Positions 25,498-34,239 of a stretch of 64,000 bases of DNA are shown piece by piece (the stretch's first letter is position 1; every line of letters starts with the position of its first letter). This stretch comes from JAKPUX01 sp964436305. Lineage in GTDB: Bacteria > Zhuqueibacterota > Zhuqueibacteria > Residuimicrobiales > Residuimicrobiaceae. The position numbers were made by a program, and so were the translations under genes. The notes beneath the pieces were generated by a model. The model was not told the origin of the DNA. It worked only from the letters and a program-made list of their open reading frames with translations, and did no database searches. The stretch lies in NCBI GenBank assembly GCA_964436305.1, contig CAYTCI010000007.1:21745-85744 (forward strand), read 5' to 3'.

Positions 25498-27766
25498 AAT
25501 CCACTCCCAGCGTCGGCAGCAAGGGGAACATCGAGACCGTCGTCAATCGCGAGGGATTGGCATCATGGTCCCAAAAATAATAAAAGACATTCTTGTGGTT
25601 GTAGAGGTTGATCACCTGTAAATAGGGAGAAGCGGAGAGGCCGAAGAGGCGACCCTCCCGGCGCAGGCTGACATCCAGGCGGTGATAGAGCGGGAAGCGG
25701 GCGCTGTTCTTCGCCCCGGGACGATCCACCAGGTGGCCCTCAAGCGCATTCTGCGCGAGATTCCATTCGTATCGCACATATTTGCCGGGTATGGGCGTGT
25801 AGGGCATCCCGGAACCGTACGAAAAAACCAGCCCCAGAGTCCACTTGCGGCCGAGACTCTGGTTGAGAACCACGTGAAAAGAGTGGCGGCGGTCATATTT
25901 GGGATAATAGCTCTTCTGCTGGCCCATCCGGCGTTTGGTGATGCCCCAGCTGTAACCCAGCCAGCCCTGCAGGGGTCCTTGCTGGCGCTTGAGCAGCAAT
26001 TCCAGCCCGCGTGCGCTGCCCTCGGCGACAAAATAGTCGTCCGTCGGATCGGAGGCTATCCCCTTCTCGTTGAGATCAAGCAGGCCGCTGAAGGTTTTCA
26101 CATAGCCCTCGAGCGTGAAGAGGAGATCGTGCGGCAGCCACCATTCCATCCCCGCCACATAGTGGTCAGCGGTCTGCGGCTTGTAGCTCTTGCTGATCGG
26201 CATCCACAGGTCCATCAGGGAAAAATTCTGTTCATCACTGGCGACGGTGGTGAGATACTGGGCGTAATGGCCGTAGGTGGCCTTGAGGGCCAGGTTGGCA
26301 GCAAGCTGGTACTGCATCCCCAGCCGCGGCGCCAGGCTCCAGCGGTCGCCCAGGGAATAATGCTCAAGCCGCACCCCGCTGTTGAGCTGGAGGCGTGGCC
26401 GGGGCTGCCAGTGGTCCTGCAAGTAGAATGCCTGCAGCGCCGGACGGGCTGTATAGGCAAGGAGCTGGTATTCGTCGATGGCGATGCCGTAGCGGAATTC
26501 GAGGCCGGAGGTGGCGAATCCCGCCTTGATGCCGTGCCCGTGGAGGCCAAAATAGTTGACATCCACCTTGGCGCTGTAGTCGTTGATGTGGTTGTTGAGG
26601 GCCAGTGCCGCGCTCCCACTGCTCTCGATGTTGGCATCGAGGTCATTGTCGAAGCGGCTGCGGGAGAGGATCGTTTCGCTGAACAGATCGGGGCGGATGA
26701 TCCAGCGCCAGGTCAGGCTGGTCGTGCGATTGCCCCAGATCCAGTCAAGGTCGACATCCACCTCGGACTCGTCGTCTCCCTCTGCGGAGAAATCGAGCAC
26801 ATCGTCCCCGTAAAATCCGCTCAGTGTCAGGCGGTGACGCTGCGAAAGATCGAGGTTGATCTTGCCCTGGAAATCATAAAAATAGTAGGGAAAATCATAG
26901 CGGGTATGCTTGAAGACCTGATCGAAATAGGTCCGGCGGGCGGCAATCAGAAAGGAGCCGGCGGGAAGCGGCCCCTCGGCGAGGGCGCGGGCCGAGAGCA
27001 GGCTGATGCTGCCCGCACCCCGATAGTGTTTGCTGTCCCCCTCCCGGTTGGTGATGGCCAACACCGAGGAGAGACGACCGCCGTACTCCACCGGAAATCC
27101 CCCGCTGAGAAACTCCATCTCCTTGATCGCATCCACATTGAAGGTACTGAAGACCCCGCCCAAGTGGAAGGGATTGTAGACGCTGACCCCGTCGAGGAGC
27201 ACCAGATTCTGATCCGGGCTGCCGCCGCGGACATACAGCTGGCTGGAAAAATCGCTGCGGCTGACCACCCCTGGCAGCAACTGCAGGGTCCGGAAGACAT
27301 CGGCTTCAGCCAGCATCGGTACCAGCTGCAGTTGCCGCATCGTCAGCGAGGCGGTAGAGATGTGCACCTCCCGTTCGAAGCGCTCCCGCTGCGCCGTCCT
27401 GGTCACCTCACCCATCTCGATCATCCCCGGGGTCAGGGTGACCGCCAGCACCGTGTCGACCCCGGCGCGCAGCACCAGCTCACTTTGCCAGCGTTGATAG
27501 CCCAGCAGAGAAACCGTGCAGAGATAGCGGCCTTGCTCCAGGCGCGGGATGACAAAATAACCGCGCAGGGTGGTCAGCGCCCCCAGTTTCGTCCCGGCCA
27601 GAAAGACATTGGCATAGGGCAGAGGCTCGCCGTTGGTGGCATCCCGGACGAAACCGCTGATGGAGGCCAGGGTCTCGCCGGCAGCGGCTGTATTGCTCAA
27701 GCCGGGAGAAGCTGACAGCGCCACCAGCAGCAGGGCGGCGATGAGGGAGCGGAGAGAGCGATTCAT
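25487..27766 (-). CDS. TonB-dependent outer-membrane receptor with CarboxypepD-like N-domain
   Basis: A 759-residue protein. A signal peptide (RSLIAALLLVALSASPGLS) is followed by a carboxypeptidase-regulatory-like domain (ISGFVRDATNGEPLPYANV, residues about 32-110), a plug domain (ADVFRTLQLLPGVV, LYVRGGSPDQNLVLLDGV) and a 22-strand-type barrel ending in an aromatic residue (GVDFAF). It imports an unknown substrate using the TonB/ExbBD energy system, which is not in this window. The start ATG 27766 has AGGT about 8 nt upstream; in-frame codons further upstream cover the DUF3108 gene and were rejected. It sits between the DUF3108 gene and its DUF4249 partner. Confidence 0.93.
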   Translation of the reverse strand: MNRSLRSLIAALLLVALSASPGLSNTAAAGETLASISGFVRDATNGEPLPYANVFLAGTKLGALTTLRGYFVIPRLEQGRYLCTVSLLGYQRWQSELVLRAGVDTVLAVTLTPGMIEMGEVTRTAQRERFEREVHISTASLTMRQLQLVPMLAEADVFRTLQLLPGVVSRSDFSSQLYVRGGSPDQNLVLLDGVSVYNPFHLGGVFSTFNVDAIKEMEFLSGGFPVEYGGRLSSVLAITNREGDSKHYRGAGSISLLSARALAEGPLPAGSFLIAARRTYFDQVFKHTRYDFPYYFYDFQGKINLDLSQRHRLTLSGFYGDDVLDFSAEGDDESEVDVDLDWIWGNRTTSLTWRWIIRPDLFSETILSRSRFDNDLDANIESSGSAALALNNHINDYSAKVDVNYFGLHGHGIKAGFATSGLEFRYGIAIDEYQLLAYTARPALQAFYLQDHWQPRPRLQLNSGVRLEHYSLGDRWSLAPRLGMQYQLAANLALKATYGHYAQYLTTVASDEQNFSLMDLWMPISKSYKPQTADHYVAGMEWWLPHDLLFTLEGYVKTFSGLLDLNEKGIASDPTDDYFVAEGSARGLELLLKRQQGPLQGWLGYSWGITKRRMGQQKSYYPKYDRRHSFHVVLNQSLGRKWTLGLVFSYGSGMPYTPIPGKYVRYEWNLAQNALEGHLVDRPGAKNSARFPLYHRLDVSLRREGRLFGLSASPYLQVINLYNHKNVFYYFWDHDANPSRLTTVSMFPLLPTLGVDFAF

Positions 27767-27789
27767 ACGTTGACCTGACGGCTGAATCC

Positions 27790-28563
27790 CTATTTTATGA
27801 GCTTCATGACATCCAGCGCCATGGTCACCGAACCCAGCTCGGCCCTGCTCTGTATCCGCACCGGGAGCCGCCGCTGGTCGGTGGTAAGCCAGATCCACAT
27901 CTGGCCCTTGGGCTCGACGTTGGAACCTGGCTGCTTGCCGGGCACCAGGAGAAAGCATTCGAATTTACCCGCCGGGACCTTTACGCTCTCCTTTTTCTCG
28001 ACGGTGAGGCGCAGGGGATAGACCTTTTTGTCCACATAACTGTTGAGATCAATGATCTTGCCGACCTCCAGATCGAGGGTCCGCACATAATAGATGATCG
28101 AAAGCAGGTCCTGGCTGTAGGCGGGAACCGTCAGGGTATCCTTGCCCTCAAAGGCGCGCTGGTTGAGGGGATCGAAGACCGCCTTGCGAAAGGCCTTGAA
28201 CTTGCCTTCGCGCAGGGTGCGTTCGTAGCGCCAGGGGAAGAGGCCGCGGCAATCGAGCCAGCTTTTCATGAGATCGTCAACGCGGTAAAATCCGGAGAAA
28301 AAATCATTGGTCCACAACCGAGAGGTGAGCAGGTAAATGGCGCGTCCATTCAGGCTGTCGGTGGTTGTCAGCGAGAGGGCGCCGCGACCGGCACTGATCT
28401 TGCCAAAGTGGACCGAATACTCGAGATATTCACCAACCGGCATCGCCTGGATGGCCAGTTCGCGCAGCTGCGGCCCGGGTTGCGCGGGAATCTCCTGTGC
28501 ACGCGCCACCGCGAACACCCCCGCCAGGAGCAGCACTCCGGTTATCCCTTTCCAGCCTTGCAT
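27790..28563 (-). CDS. DUF3108-family periplasmic protein
   Basis: A 257-residue protein with a signal peptide (GITGVLLLAGVFAVARA). The mature part is a DUF3108-like beta domain: GEYLEYSVHFGKISAGRGAL near the start, then DDLMKSWLDCRGLFPWRYER, LLSIIYYVRTLDLEVG and VEKKESVKVPAGKFECFLL. The family has a LolB/lipocalin-like barrel and its function is unknown; it is thought to handle hydrophobic molecules in the envelope. The ATG has AGGAGGGG 5 nt upstream, and the upstream GT9 stop overlaps this leader, so it is part of the LPS-receptor operon. Confidence 0.85.
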   Translation of the reverse strand: MQGWKGITGVLLLAGVFAVARAQEIPAQPGPQLRELAIQAMPVGEYLEYSVHFGKISAGRGALSLTTTDSLNGRAIYLLTSRLWTNDFFSGFYRVDDLMKSWLDCRGLFPWRYERTLREGKFKAFRKAVFDPLNQRAFEGKDTLTVPAYSQDLLSIIYYVRTLDLEVGKIIDLNSYVDKKVYPLRLTVEKKESVKVPAGKFECFLLVPGKQPGSNVEPKGQMWIWLTTDQRRLPVRIQSRAELGSVTMALDVMKLIK

Positions 28564-28565
28564 GG

Positions 28566-29645
28566 TCACCCCTCCTCGAGCTCCTCTCTTTTGCCCAACT
28601 GATGCCTTACTTTGGCAAACACCGCATCGGGCGCGATTAATTCCATACATTCGCCCTGCGGGCAGCGTGTGCCGCTGCAGGCGGGGCACGGCGGCACTGG
28701 CGGCAGCAGGGCCGCATCGAGCTGCCCATAGGGGCCCCAGCGTTCCGGTGCACAGGCCTGCAGCGGGCAGTACAGGCCGACGACCCGGCAGCCGACCGCC
28801 ACCGCCATGTGCAAAGGACCGGTACTGTTGGCCACCATCACCCGTGCTTGCTCGAGCAGGGCGAGCAATTCCTTGATCTCGAGCTGGCCATCCAGCCGGA
28901 CGGGCCGGGTTCGCATCCGCTGGACCAGTTCGTCGACGAGGGGGCGCTCTGCCGAAGTGCCGGTCAGCACCACCGTCAGGGCCAGCTCGTCCTGAATGCG
29001 GTCAGCCAGGGCGGCAAAGCCCGACAGCGGCCAGTCCCGCGCCGACCCGCCGCTGCCGGGGTGAAGAACGATAAAAGGGGTCTCAGGAGGCACACCCTGC
29101 AGTTGCAGCCGCTCCCGCAGCCGCTGCCGGGCGGAGTCGGGGATGGCCAGGCAGAAACGCACGGGTGCCAGATCGGCGCCGACGGCACGGGCCAGATCCA
29201 GATTGAGATCGAGTTCATGCCGCCCCGAGCCCTTGCGATGCTGATAGATCCGGTGGTTAAACAACGGGGCGTAGGCGCGGTATCCGGTGCCGACCCGGTG
29301 GCCGATGCCGGCCAGAAAGCAGAGCAGCGCCAGGCGCAGGGAGGGATGCAGGAGCAGGGCCATGTCGAATCGGCGGCGGCGCAGTTCCCCAAGCAGCCGG
29401 AAAAAGCCGGCCAATCCGGCGTGCCGCCCGGTGCGCTCCTCGGTCAGGAGCTCATCGAGGTGCGGATGGCCGCGCACCAGCTCGGCGGTATAGGGGCGCA
29501 ACAACATGGCGATGTGGGCATGCGGGAAACGGTTGCGCAGGGCGGTAAGCACCGGCGTGGAGAGGACCACATCGCCGATCCGGTCGGTCCGCAGGACGAG
29601 GATCCGCTGTGGGGTAACGGGGGCAGACGGCTTGAGGGTGCTCAA
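28566..29645 (-). CDS. GT9 glycosyltransferase (heptosyltransferase family)
   Basis: A 359-residue member of the ADP-heptose:LPS heptosyltransferase family. The N-terminus reads RILVLRTDRIGDVVLSTPVL. The second domain has LHPGSGGSARDWPLSGFAAL, MVANSTGPLHMAVAVG and a C-terminal Cys cluster (CPACSGTRCPQGEC) also found in the second GT9 of the operon. It probably adds heptose or a related sugar to the LPS core. The only usable start is TTG at 29645, whose TTGA overlaps the TGA stop of tsaC; this suggests translational coupling. No ATG or GTG exists before the conserved motif. Confidence 0.88.
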   Translation of the reverse strand: MSTLKPSAPVTPQRILVLRTDRIGDVVLSTPVLTALRNRFPHAHIAMLLRPYTAELVRGHPHLDELLTEERTGRHAGLAGFFRLLGELRRRRFDMALLLHPSLRLALLCFLAGIGHRVGTGYRAYAPLFNHRIYQHRKGSGRHELDLNLDLARAVGADLAPVRFCLAIPDSARQRLRERLQLQGVPPETPFIVLHPGSGGSARDWPLSGFAALADRIQDELALTVVLTGTSAERPLVDELVQRMRTRPVRLDGQLEIKELLALLEQARVMVANSTGPLHMAVAVGCRVVGLYCPLQACAPERWGPYGQLDAALLPPVPPCPACSGTRCPQGECMELIAPDAVFAKVRHQLGKREELEEG

Positions 29646-30280
29646 ACGGATTCCAGCACGGTATCGATCTCCAGCTTGGAAATGGCGCCCTCGCGCAGTA
29701 TCCGCACGGGCAGGCGCGTCACATCGACGACGGTGGAGGGCGTCGTCGACAAGGTCCCGGAACCATCGATGATCAAATCGAGCTGGTCGCCGAACATCTT
29801 TTGTACCTGTGCTGCGGTGGTCGCGGGCAGTTCGCCACTGCGGTTGGCACTGGTCGAAATGATCGGAAAACCGCTGCTCTTGAGCAGGGCCAGGCAGATG
29901 GGGCAGTCCGGAATCCGGATGGCGATCGTGTGCGAGCGGTGGAAAAGAGATCCCTGCAGACCCTTGCCGACGCGAAAGACAAGCGTCAGCGGACCCGGCC
30001 AGAAATTCTCCATCAGACGTTCGGCTGACTCGGGGATCTCCTCCACCAGGTCACTGATCTGGATGAGGTCGGCGGCGATGACGATCAGCGCCTTGCTGTG
30101 ATCCCGGTTCTTCAGGGAGTAGATCCGGTCGACCGCTGTGGTGGAAAAAATATTGGAACCGATGCCATAGACGGTTTCGGTCGGATAGCCAATGACGCCG
30201 TCCTGCTGCAGAACGCGCACGGCCCGGCTGATCAGATCATCTTCCGGCTGCCGGGGATCGATCTTGAGGAGTTCACTCAT
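29642..30280 (-). CDS. tsaC: Threonylcarbamoyl-AMP synthase (YrdC/Sua5 domain)
   Basis: A 212-residue YrdC-type protein making L-threonylcarbamoyl-AMP for tRNA t6A37. Motifs are VIGYPTETVYGIGSN near the N-terminus, SLKNRDHSKALIVI, FWPGPLTLVF, RIPDCPICLALLKSSGFPIISTSANRSGE and a STVVDV ending. There is no C-terminal Sua5 domain, so this is the short form. The ATG at 30280 has AAAGA at 6 nt; ATG 30286 is two codons upstream. It is unusual to find this tRNA-modification gene between two LPS heptosyltransferase-like genes, but the overlaps on both sides (8 nt and 4 nt) show one operon. Confidence 0.92.
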   Translation of the reverse strand: MSELLKIDPRQPEDDLISRAVRVLQQDGVIGYPTETVYGIGSNIFSTTAVDRIYSLKNRDHSKALIVIAADLIQISDLVEEIPESAERLMENFWPGPLTLVFRVGKGLQGSLFHRSHTIAIRIPDCPICLALLKSSGFPIISTSANRSGELPATTAAQVQKMFGDQLDLIIDGSGTLSTTPSTVVDVTRLPVRILREGAISKLEIDTVLESV

Positions 30281-31313
30281 CTTCATTCTTTCGCGTAACC
30301 ATTCGCTCGATCTCGTCAAAAACCTGTTCCGGAGTGATGCCGGTCATACAGGCATGGGTGCCAATGGGGCAGGTACGGCCGCCGTGGATCGAGCAAGGCC
30401 GGCACGGGAGATCCCGCTGCACCACAATCGACCGATCGCTGAGAGGCCCGAAACCGAATGCGGGAACGGTTGGACCAAAGAGGGCGATCGTCGGGGTCCC
30501 TGTTGCCGAGGCGGCATGCAGCGGGGCGCTGTCGTTGCTCACCAGCAGGGCAGCGCGCCGGATCACTTCGGCGGACTGGCGGAAGGTGAACTCGCCCGCT
30601 CCATTCAGCCAGCGGCCCGCCAGCCCCTGACTGATCCCGGCGCACAAAGGGCGATCCTCGGCCCCACCAATCCAGACTATTGACCAGCCCGCCCTGGCGA
30701 TCTGCTCGGCCAGCCGGCGGAACGAGGCCGCCGGCCACCGTTTGGTCGCCCAGATCGATCCGGGTGCGATGGCGATCAGGGGCTGGCCTGGCTCCACCAG
30801 ATCCGCAAGGCGTTGATCCACCACCGCACAGTCTGCCGGCGTGGGGAATATCTGCGGCCGCTGCGGGCCGGGGAGGATGCCCAGCGCCGTCAACAGCGAG
30901 AGATTCCGCTCCACTTCATGGCGTGTCCGGTCGTAGCGCACCTTGTGGGTCAGCAAGAAGGCTCCGCTGCTGGTATCAAAGCCGACGCGGATCCCGGCCC
31001 GGCTGCACCAGGCCAGCAGGGCGCTGCGCAGGGAGCGGTGCGGCGTCAGGACCAGCGTGTAGTGCTCCCGCCGCAGCCGTCTGGCCAGGGCGATGAAACC
31101 GCGGCAGCCCGCCTGACTCTTGCGCTTGTCATAAAGAATGGCTTGCCGCAAGGCAGGATGGGTTTCGACCAGCGGGCCCGCCGCCGGGATCACCATGATA
31201 TCGATGGCCGCCTCGGGAAAATGGGCGCGGCAGGCCTGAATCAACCCCGTCGTCAAAAGGACATCGCCGATGTAGGCGGTCTGGATGATCAATATCCTGT
31301 CAATGCGGCGCAA
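30273..31313 (-). CDS. GT9 glycosyltransferase, LPS heptosyltransferase II-like
   Basis: A 346-residue GT9 enzyme. The N-terminus is RILIIQTAYIGDVLLTTGLIQA. The C-terminal domain has IAPGSIWATKRWPAASFRRLA, then LVSNDSAPLHAASATGTPTIALFGPT and a Cys-rich CRPCSIHGGRTCPIGTHAC segment. It resembles WaaF and should transfer L-glycero-D-manno-heptose in the LPS inner core. The start is a TTG at 31313 within the overlap with the acyltransferase; no better start is close to the conserved motif. Its stop overlaps the tsaC start by 8 nt. Confidence 0.88.
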   Translation of the reverse strand: MRRIDRILIIQTAYIGDVLLTTGLIQACRAHFPEAAIDIMVIPAAGPLVETHPALRQAILYDKRKSQAGCRGFIALARRLRREHYTLVLTPHRSLRSALLAWCSRAGIRVGFDTSSGAFLLTHKVRYDRTRHEVERNLSLLTALGILPGPQRPQIFPTPADCAVVDQRLADLVEPGQPLIAIAPGSIWATKRWPAASFRRLAEQIARAGWSIVWIGGAEDRPLCAGISQGLAGRWLNGAGEFTFRQSAEVIRRAALLVSNDSAPLHAASATGTPTIALFGPTVPAFGFGPLSDRSIVVQRDLPCRPCSIHGGRTCPIGTHACMTGITPEQVFDEIERMVTRKNEDE

Positions 31314-32226
31314 CCGGGGGGGTATCCTCTCTGGCTGTGGTCACGGGCGGCGGGGTCTTCCAGCGTTTGTGCATCCAGAGCCAATGATCGGGGTAGCGAC
31401 GGATATAGCCCTCGAGCGCTCGGGCATGGCGCTGGGTCAGGGTATGGATGTTTTCCGGGGTGACCCCCTCGAGGTCGCTGTGGTCGAGACTCTCGAGAAA
31501 AAGAGTATGACGGCCCTTCTCGCCCCGTACCACAACGCCGAAGATCAGGGGTGCTCCGGTTTTAAGGGCGAAGAGCGCCGGACCCGCTGCGGTCGAGGAG
31601 GGCCGGCCGAGAAAGTCGACAAAGACCCCTTCGGCATGCGCATCCTGGTCCGCCAGGATGGTGATAAACTTGTTGGCCTCCAGGGCACGAAAAATCGAAC
31701 GCACTCCCATCCCCAGCCGGGCGAGTTCAATCCCCCAGGTCGTGCGGTTCTGGTTGATCATCTTGTTGACAAAAGGATTGCGCTGGTCGCGCGCCAGCCC
31801 CACCATGGGAAATCCCATGCGATGAATCAGTGCAGGGAAAAACTCCCAATTGCCAAAATGGCCGGAGACGCACACCGCGCCATGCCCATCGTCTCCAGCG
31901 GCCACGAGCACCTCTCCACCGCTGACCTGGATATACCGGGCATAAAAAGCCTCATCCATCAGGGGGATACGGATGAATTCGACGATATTTTGGCCGAAAT
32001 TGCGGTAGGTGTGACGGCCGATCCGCCGGACCTCTTGCACTGTTTTTTCGGGAAAGGCAGCGGCGATGTTCCTCAGGGCAACCTGCTTGCGGATCGGCAC
32101 CAGATAATAGGCGAAATAACCCAGACCGGCCCCCATGGCCAGGGCGACGCGATGCGGCAGCAGCCGGATCGGCAGGGCAAAAAGCTGCGCAAGCAGATAT
32201 TCAACGACATTCTGGAGCTTTTTCAT
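31300..32226 (-). CDS. LpxL/HtrB-type lipid A acyltransferase
   Basis: A 308-residue membrane-bound acyltransferase. A hydrophobic N-terminus (LLAQLFALPIRLLPHRVALAMGAGLGYFAYYL) is followed by the catalytic motif VSGHFGNWEFF (His-x4-Glu) near residue 120-130. Further family motifs are GLARDQRNPFVNK, ILADQDAHAEGVFVDFLG and LALKT-like FALKTGAPLI. The family adds secondary acyl chains to Kdo2-lipid IVA. It heads the run of LPS genes on the minus strand, 30 nt after the MA-peptidase stop. The promoter in that gap (32232-32260) would start the mRNA at or next to the ATG. Confidence 0.9.
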   Translation of the reverse strand: MKKLQNVVEYLLAQLFALPIRLLPHRVALAMGAGLGYFAYYLVPIRKQVALRNIAAAFPEKTVQEVRRIGRHTYRNFGQNIVEFIRIPLMDEAFYARYIQVSGGEVLVAAGDDGHGAVCVSGHFGNWEFFPALIHRMGFPMVGLARDQRNPFVNKMINQNRTTWGIELARLGMGVRSIFRALEANKFITILADQDAHAEGVFVDFLGRPSSTAAGPALFALKTGAPLIFGVVVRGEKGRHTLFLESLDHSDLEGVTPENIHTLTQRHARALEGYIRRYPDHWLWMHKRWKTPPPVTTAREDTPPVAPH

Positions 32227-32231
32227 CTTAT

Positions 32232-32260
32232 AATGTAAGACAATCCGGTGAATAATTCAA
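32232..32260 (-). promoter_or_regulatory. Promoter immediately before the LpxL-type gene
   Basis: On the minus strand TTGAAT (32255-32260), 17 bp and TACATT (32232-32237) end only 5 nt before the ATG of the acyltransferase gene, and the -35 overlaps the end of the peptidase gene. If real, the transcript would be leaderless. Confidence 0.35.
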
Positions 32261-33303
32261 GATTTGATTCCGTCCTCCTCTTCATCCTCTTTCCCGGGTC
32301 CGGCGCTCTCCGCATCGGGCGCCGGCGGCCGGCGAGGCATGAGGTGGGGCGCTACCCAGGGTGTCTCCTCGTAAACCGGGTCCTCCTCTGCGGGCCAGCC
32401 AGCCTCCACCACAGGCCGCGTACCCTCCCATTCCGCCAGCTTGCGGCGGTTGCGGCGACGGATGATCAAAAAGACCAGCAGAAAAAGAAGGGGCAGAGCC
32501 AGCCAGATCAGCTCATCCACTTCACTCAACCAGAGCCACTTCTGGGTCCGCTCCAGATAGCCGCGCCATTCCCGTTCAAAACCTGCGACTGTACTGCCGG
32601 TGGCGCGCAAAAAAAGGCGATCGGGATCCTCCCCGGCCGCGATCCCTGAGAGCAGGGTGCGCAGCGCCTCGGCATCATAGGTGGCCAGCAGGTAGCGGAC
32701 GGCGGAGTAACTCTCCTGATAGGCAAGCTGGGCACGGTTCGGGTCGAATTGCAGCACCGCATCGATCTCCTGCAGGGGGATCAGCGAGCCGGTGGCCAGG
32801 GCCCGCGAAAGCAGGCTTTTGTTCTCGTACTCGGCATGCTCGGCATAAAAGATCGCCATCCCCTCATCGATCCAGCGGGGCAGGGTGCGGTTGCCGATCC
32901 GCTGATGCAGCAAGAGATGCAGCAGTTCGTGGACCAGACTCTGCCGCAGAGAAGCCTCCGGACGATCCCAGCGCGGCGAACGGACGACCATGGTGGCGGC
33001 CGCAGGAATGGCGAACGCCTGCGCCCACTCGGGCAGCTCGCCGTGAAGATAGTCCCGGAACCACGCCCGGCTGGGCGCAATCAGAACATGCAGGGTCTCC
33101 TGCTGCGCCAGGGCCAGATCGTGCTGGATCTCTTCACTCGCCTGCCGCAGAACTGTTAGGCTCTCCTCCACAAAGCGTGCATCCTCGGCGCTGGCATAGA
33201 GGCAGATCCGCTCCCGACAATGGCGGATCAGGGGCGAGGAGGGCGTCTGCGCACCGGCCATCGTCAACAGCAAAAGGACAAAGAAAAGCCCGCGTGATCG
33301 CAT
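32257..33303 (-). CDS. Membrane-anchored MA-family metallopeptidase (HExxH)
   Basis: A 348-residue protein with a signal peptide (GLFFVLLLLTMAGA). The catalytic HELLH motif (SLVHELLHLLLHQ) is near residue 148 and the third zinc ligand region is WIDEGMAIFYAEH. One membrane helix (LIWLALPLLFLLVFLII) lies near residue 280, followed by a basic stop-transfer and a very acidic cytoplasmic tail (EDEEEDG). This is the peptidase MA-like gluzincin pattern: an exported protease held by a C-terminal anchor. The substrate is unknown. GGAGGG precedes the ATG. Its start codon overlaps the end of the small Cys-rich protein gene, so it belongs to the DUF4388 operon upstream. Confidence 0.85.
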   Translation of the reverse strand: MRSRGLFFVLLLLTMAGAQTPSSPLIRHCRERICLYASAEDARFVEESLTVLRQASEEIQHDLALAQQETLHVLIAPSRAWFRDYLHGELPEWAQAFAIPAAATMVVRSPRWDRPEASLRQSLVHELLHLLLHQRIGNRTLPRWIDEGMAIFYAEHAEYENKSLLSRALATGSLIPLQEIDAVLQFDPNRAQLAYQESYSAVRYLLATYDAEALRTLLSGIAAGEDPDRLFLRATGSTVAGFEREWRGYLERTQKWLWLSEVDELIWLALPLLFLLVFLIIRRRNRRKLAEWEGTRPVVEAGWPAEEDPVYEETPWVAPHLMPRRPPAPDAESAGPGKEDEEEDGIKS

Positions 33304-33671
33304 CAACGGCCCTCCGGCGGCTGTAAAAAGGAGCGGCAAACCGCCGCCATCGCCAGGATCTGGCGGACCGCCGTTTCCCGCAGGCACTGCGGCTGTCTGG
33401 CCAGACAGGCTTCCATCCGGCACTGCCGGTTATGGTCCGGACAGCTGCTGGCGGCATGCGCCTCAGCCAGGGTGCGCAGTTCTGTGAGCATCTCCTCCTG
33501 CGCAAAGCGCTTCGCCTGCACCCGGAGGCCAAACTCGATCGTCTTTTCCTGGACAAAACGATGGGCCTCGAGAAGTTCCGCCGGCGAGATCAGCCCGAGC
33601 AGCTCCTGCAGTCCCTCTCCCGAAAGGAGCGATCGAATCAGATCGAGTTTCCGGTTTATCCGCAGTGCCAT
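33303..33671 (-). CDS. Small Cys-rich protein of unknown function
   Basis: A 122-residue protein I do not recognise. It is predicted mostly helical (IRSLLSGEGLQELLGLISPAE, then QEKTIEFGLRVQAKRFAQEE), with a cluster of four cysteines spaced C-x8-C-x4-C-x6-C (SSCPDHNRQCRMEACLARQPQC) and another Cys before the end. The spacing could bind zinc or form disulfides. There is no signal peptide. The ATG at 33671 has AGGAGGG 6 nt upstream, a very strong ribosome site. It is sandwiched between the GTPase-like gene (16 nt) and the metallopeptidase (overlapping), so it is a true operon member. Confidence 0.75.
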   Translation of the reverse strand: MALRINRKLDLIRSLLSGEGLQELLGLISPAELLEAHRFVQEKTIEFGLRVQAKRFAQEEMLTELRTLAEAHAASSCPDHNRQCRMEACLARQPQCLRETAVRQILAMAAVCRSFLQPPEGR

Positions 33672-33687
33672 GGCCGGCCCTCCTCCC

Positions 33688-34191
33688 TCACTCCACTCTC
33701 TCGAGCAGCAGGTCGAGCAGGGCAAGAACCACCCGGCGAATCGTGGCTGGCTTGTGACTCTGGAAGAAGAGAAAGCGGGCGGAGGGAGAGAGGAGGGTGT
33801 AGGGTTTGAGGGCACCTTCCACAACCGGCAGCGCCTGCTGGCCGAGGTCGGCAGCGATGACAAGGGGAGCGGCAAAAGCGGCGGTCGTGTCGTCCACCAG
33901 ATCGCGGCAGGCGGTGTAGGAGGCTTCATCAAACCAGTCAAAATGGGCGATACAGCCGAGCATCCTGGTGCCGACCAGGTCCCAGGCAAAGGATTGCCGA
34001 TAGCCGATGCCGTAGCAATAGAGCACCAGTTCGCGATGGATGGTGAGCGAGCCCAGCAGCAGATCCTCACGCCCCAAGCGGAGATCGGGGCAGAAGGCCT
34101 GGAGAAAGGTGCGGCTGCCCGCTCCGCCAGGGCCAAGAACAATGATCTCGGCCGCGCGCTGAATTGCGCCTTCGTCCTCTGTTCGCTGCAT
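33688..34191 (-). CDS. Small GTPase-like protein with degenerate P-loop
   Basis: A 167-residue protein with the outline of the small GTPases (COG2229/MglA-like) that often accompany DUF4388 and roadblock proteins. Strand 1 and P-loop read IIVLGPGGAGSRTFLQAF, where the expected lysine-threonine of GxGKT is Ser-Arg. A middle segment LVGTRMLGCIAHFDWFDEAS stands where switch II and the following strand would be, and PLVIAADLGQQALPVVEGAL where the base-recognition strand would be; no NKxD or TKxD is seen. It probably folds like a GTPase but cannot bind or hydrolyse nucleotide in the normal way. AAGG precedes the ATG. This is a family judgement by eye. Confidence 0.7.
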   Translation of the reverse strand: MQRTEDEGAIQRAAEIIVLGPGGAGSRTFLQAFCPDLRLGREDLLLGSLTIHRELVLYCYGIGYRQSFAWDLVGTRMLGCIAHFDWFDEASYTACRDLVDDTTAAFAAPLVIAADLGQQALPVVEGALKPYTLLSPSARFLFFQSHKPATIRRVVLALLDLLLERVE

Positions 34192-34239
34192 AGGGGGCCT
34201 TCAAAACGCCGTTTCGCCGCTGCGCCCCCCGCAGAAGGA

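Noticed and set aside
25682..27715. Long plus-strand open frame opposite the TonB receptor
   Set aside because: The receptor has signal, CarboxypepD, plug and barrel; the opposite frame has no start signal or known domain.
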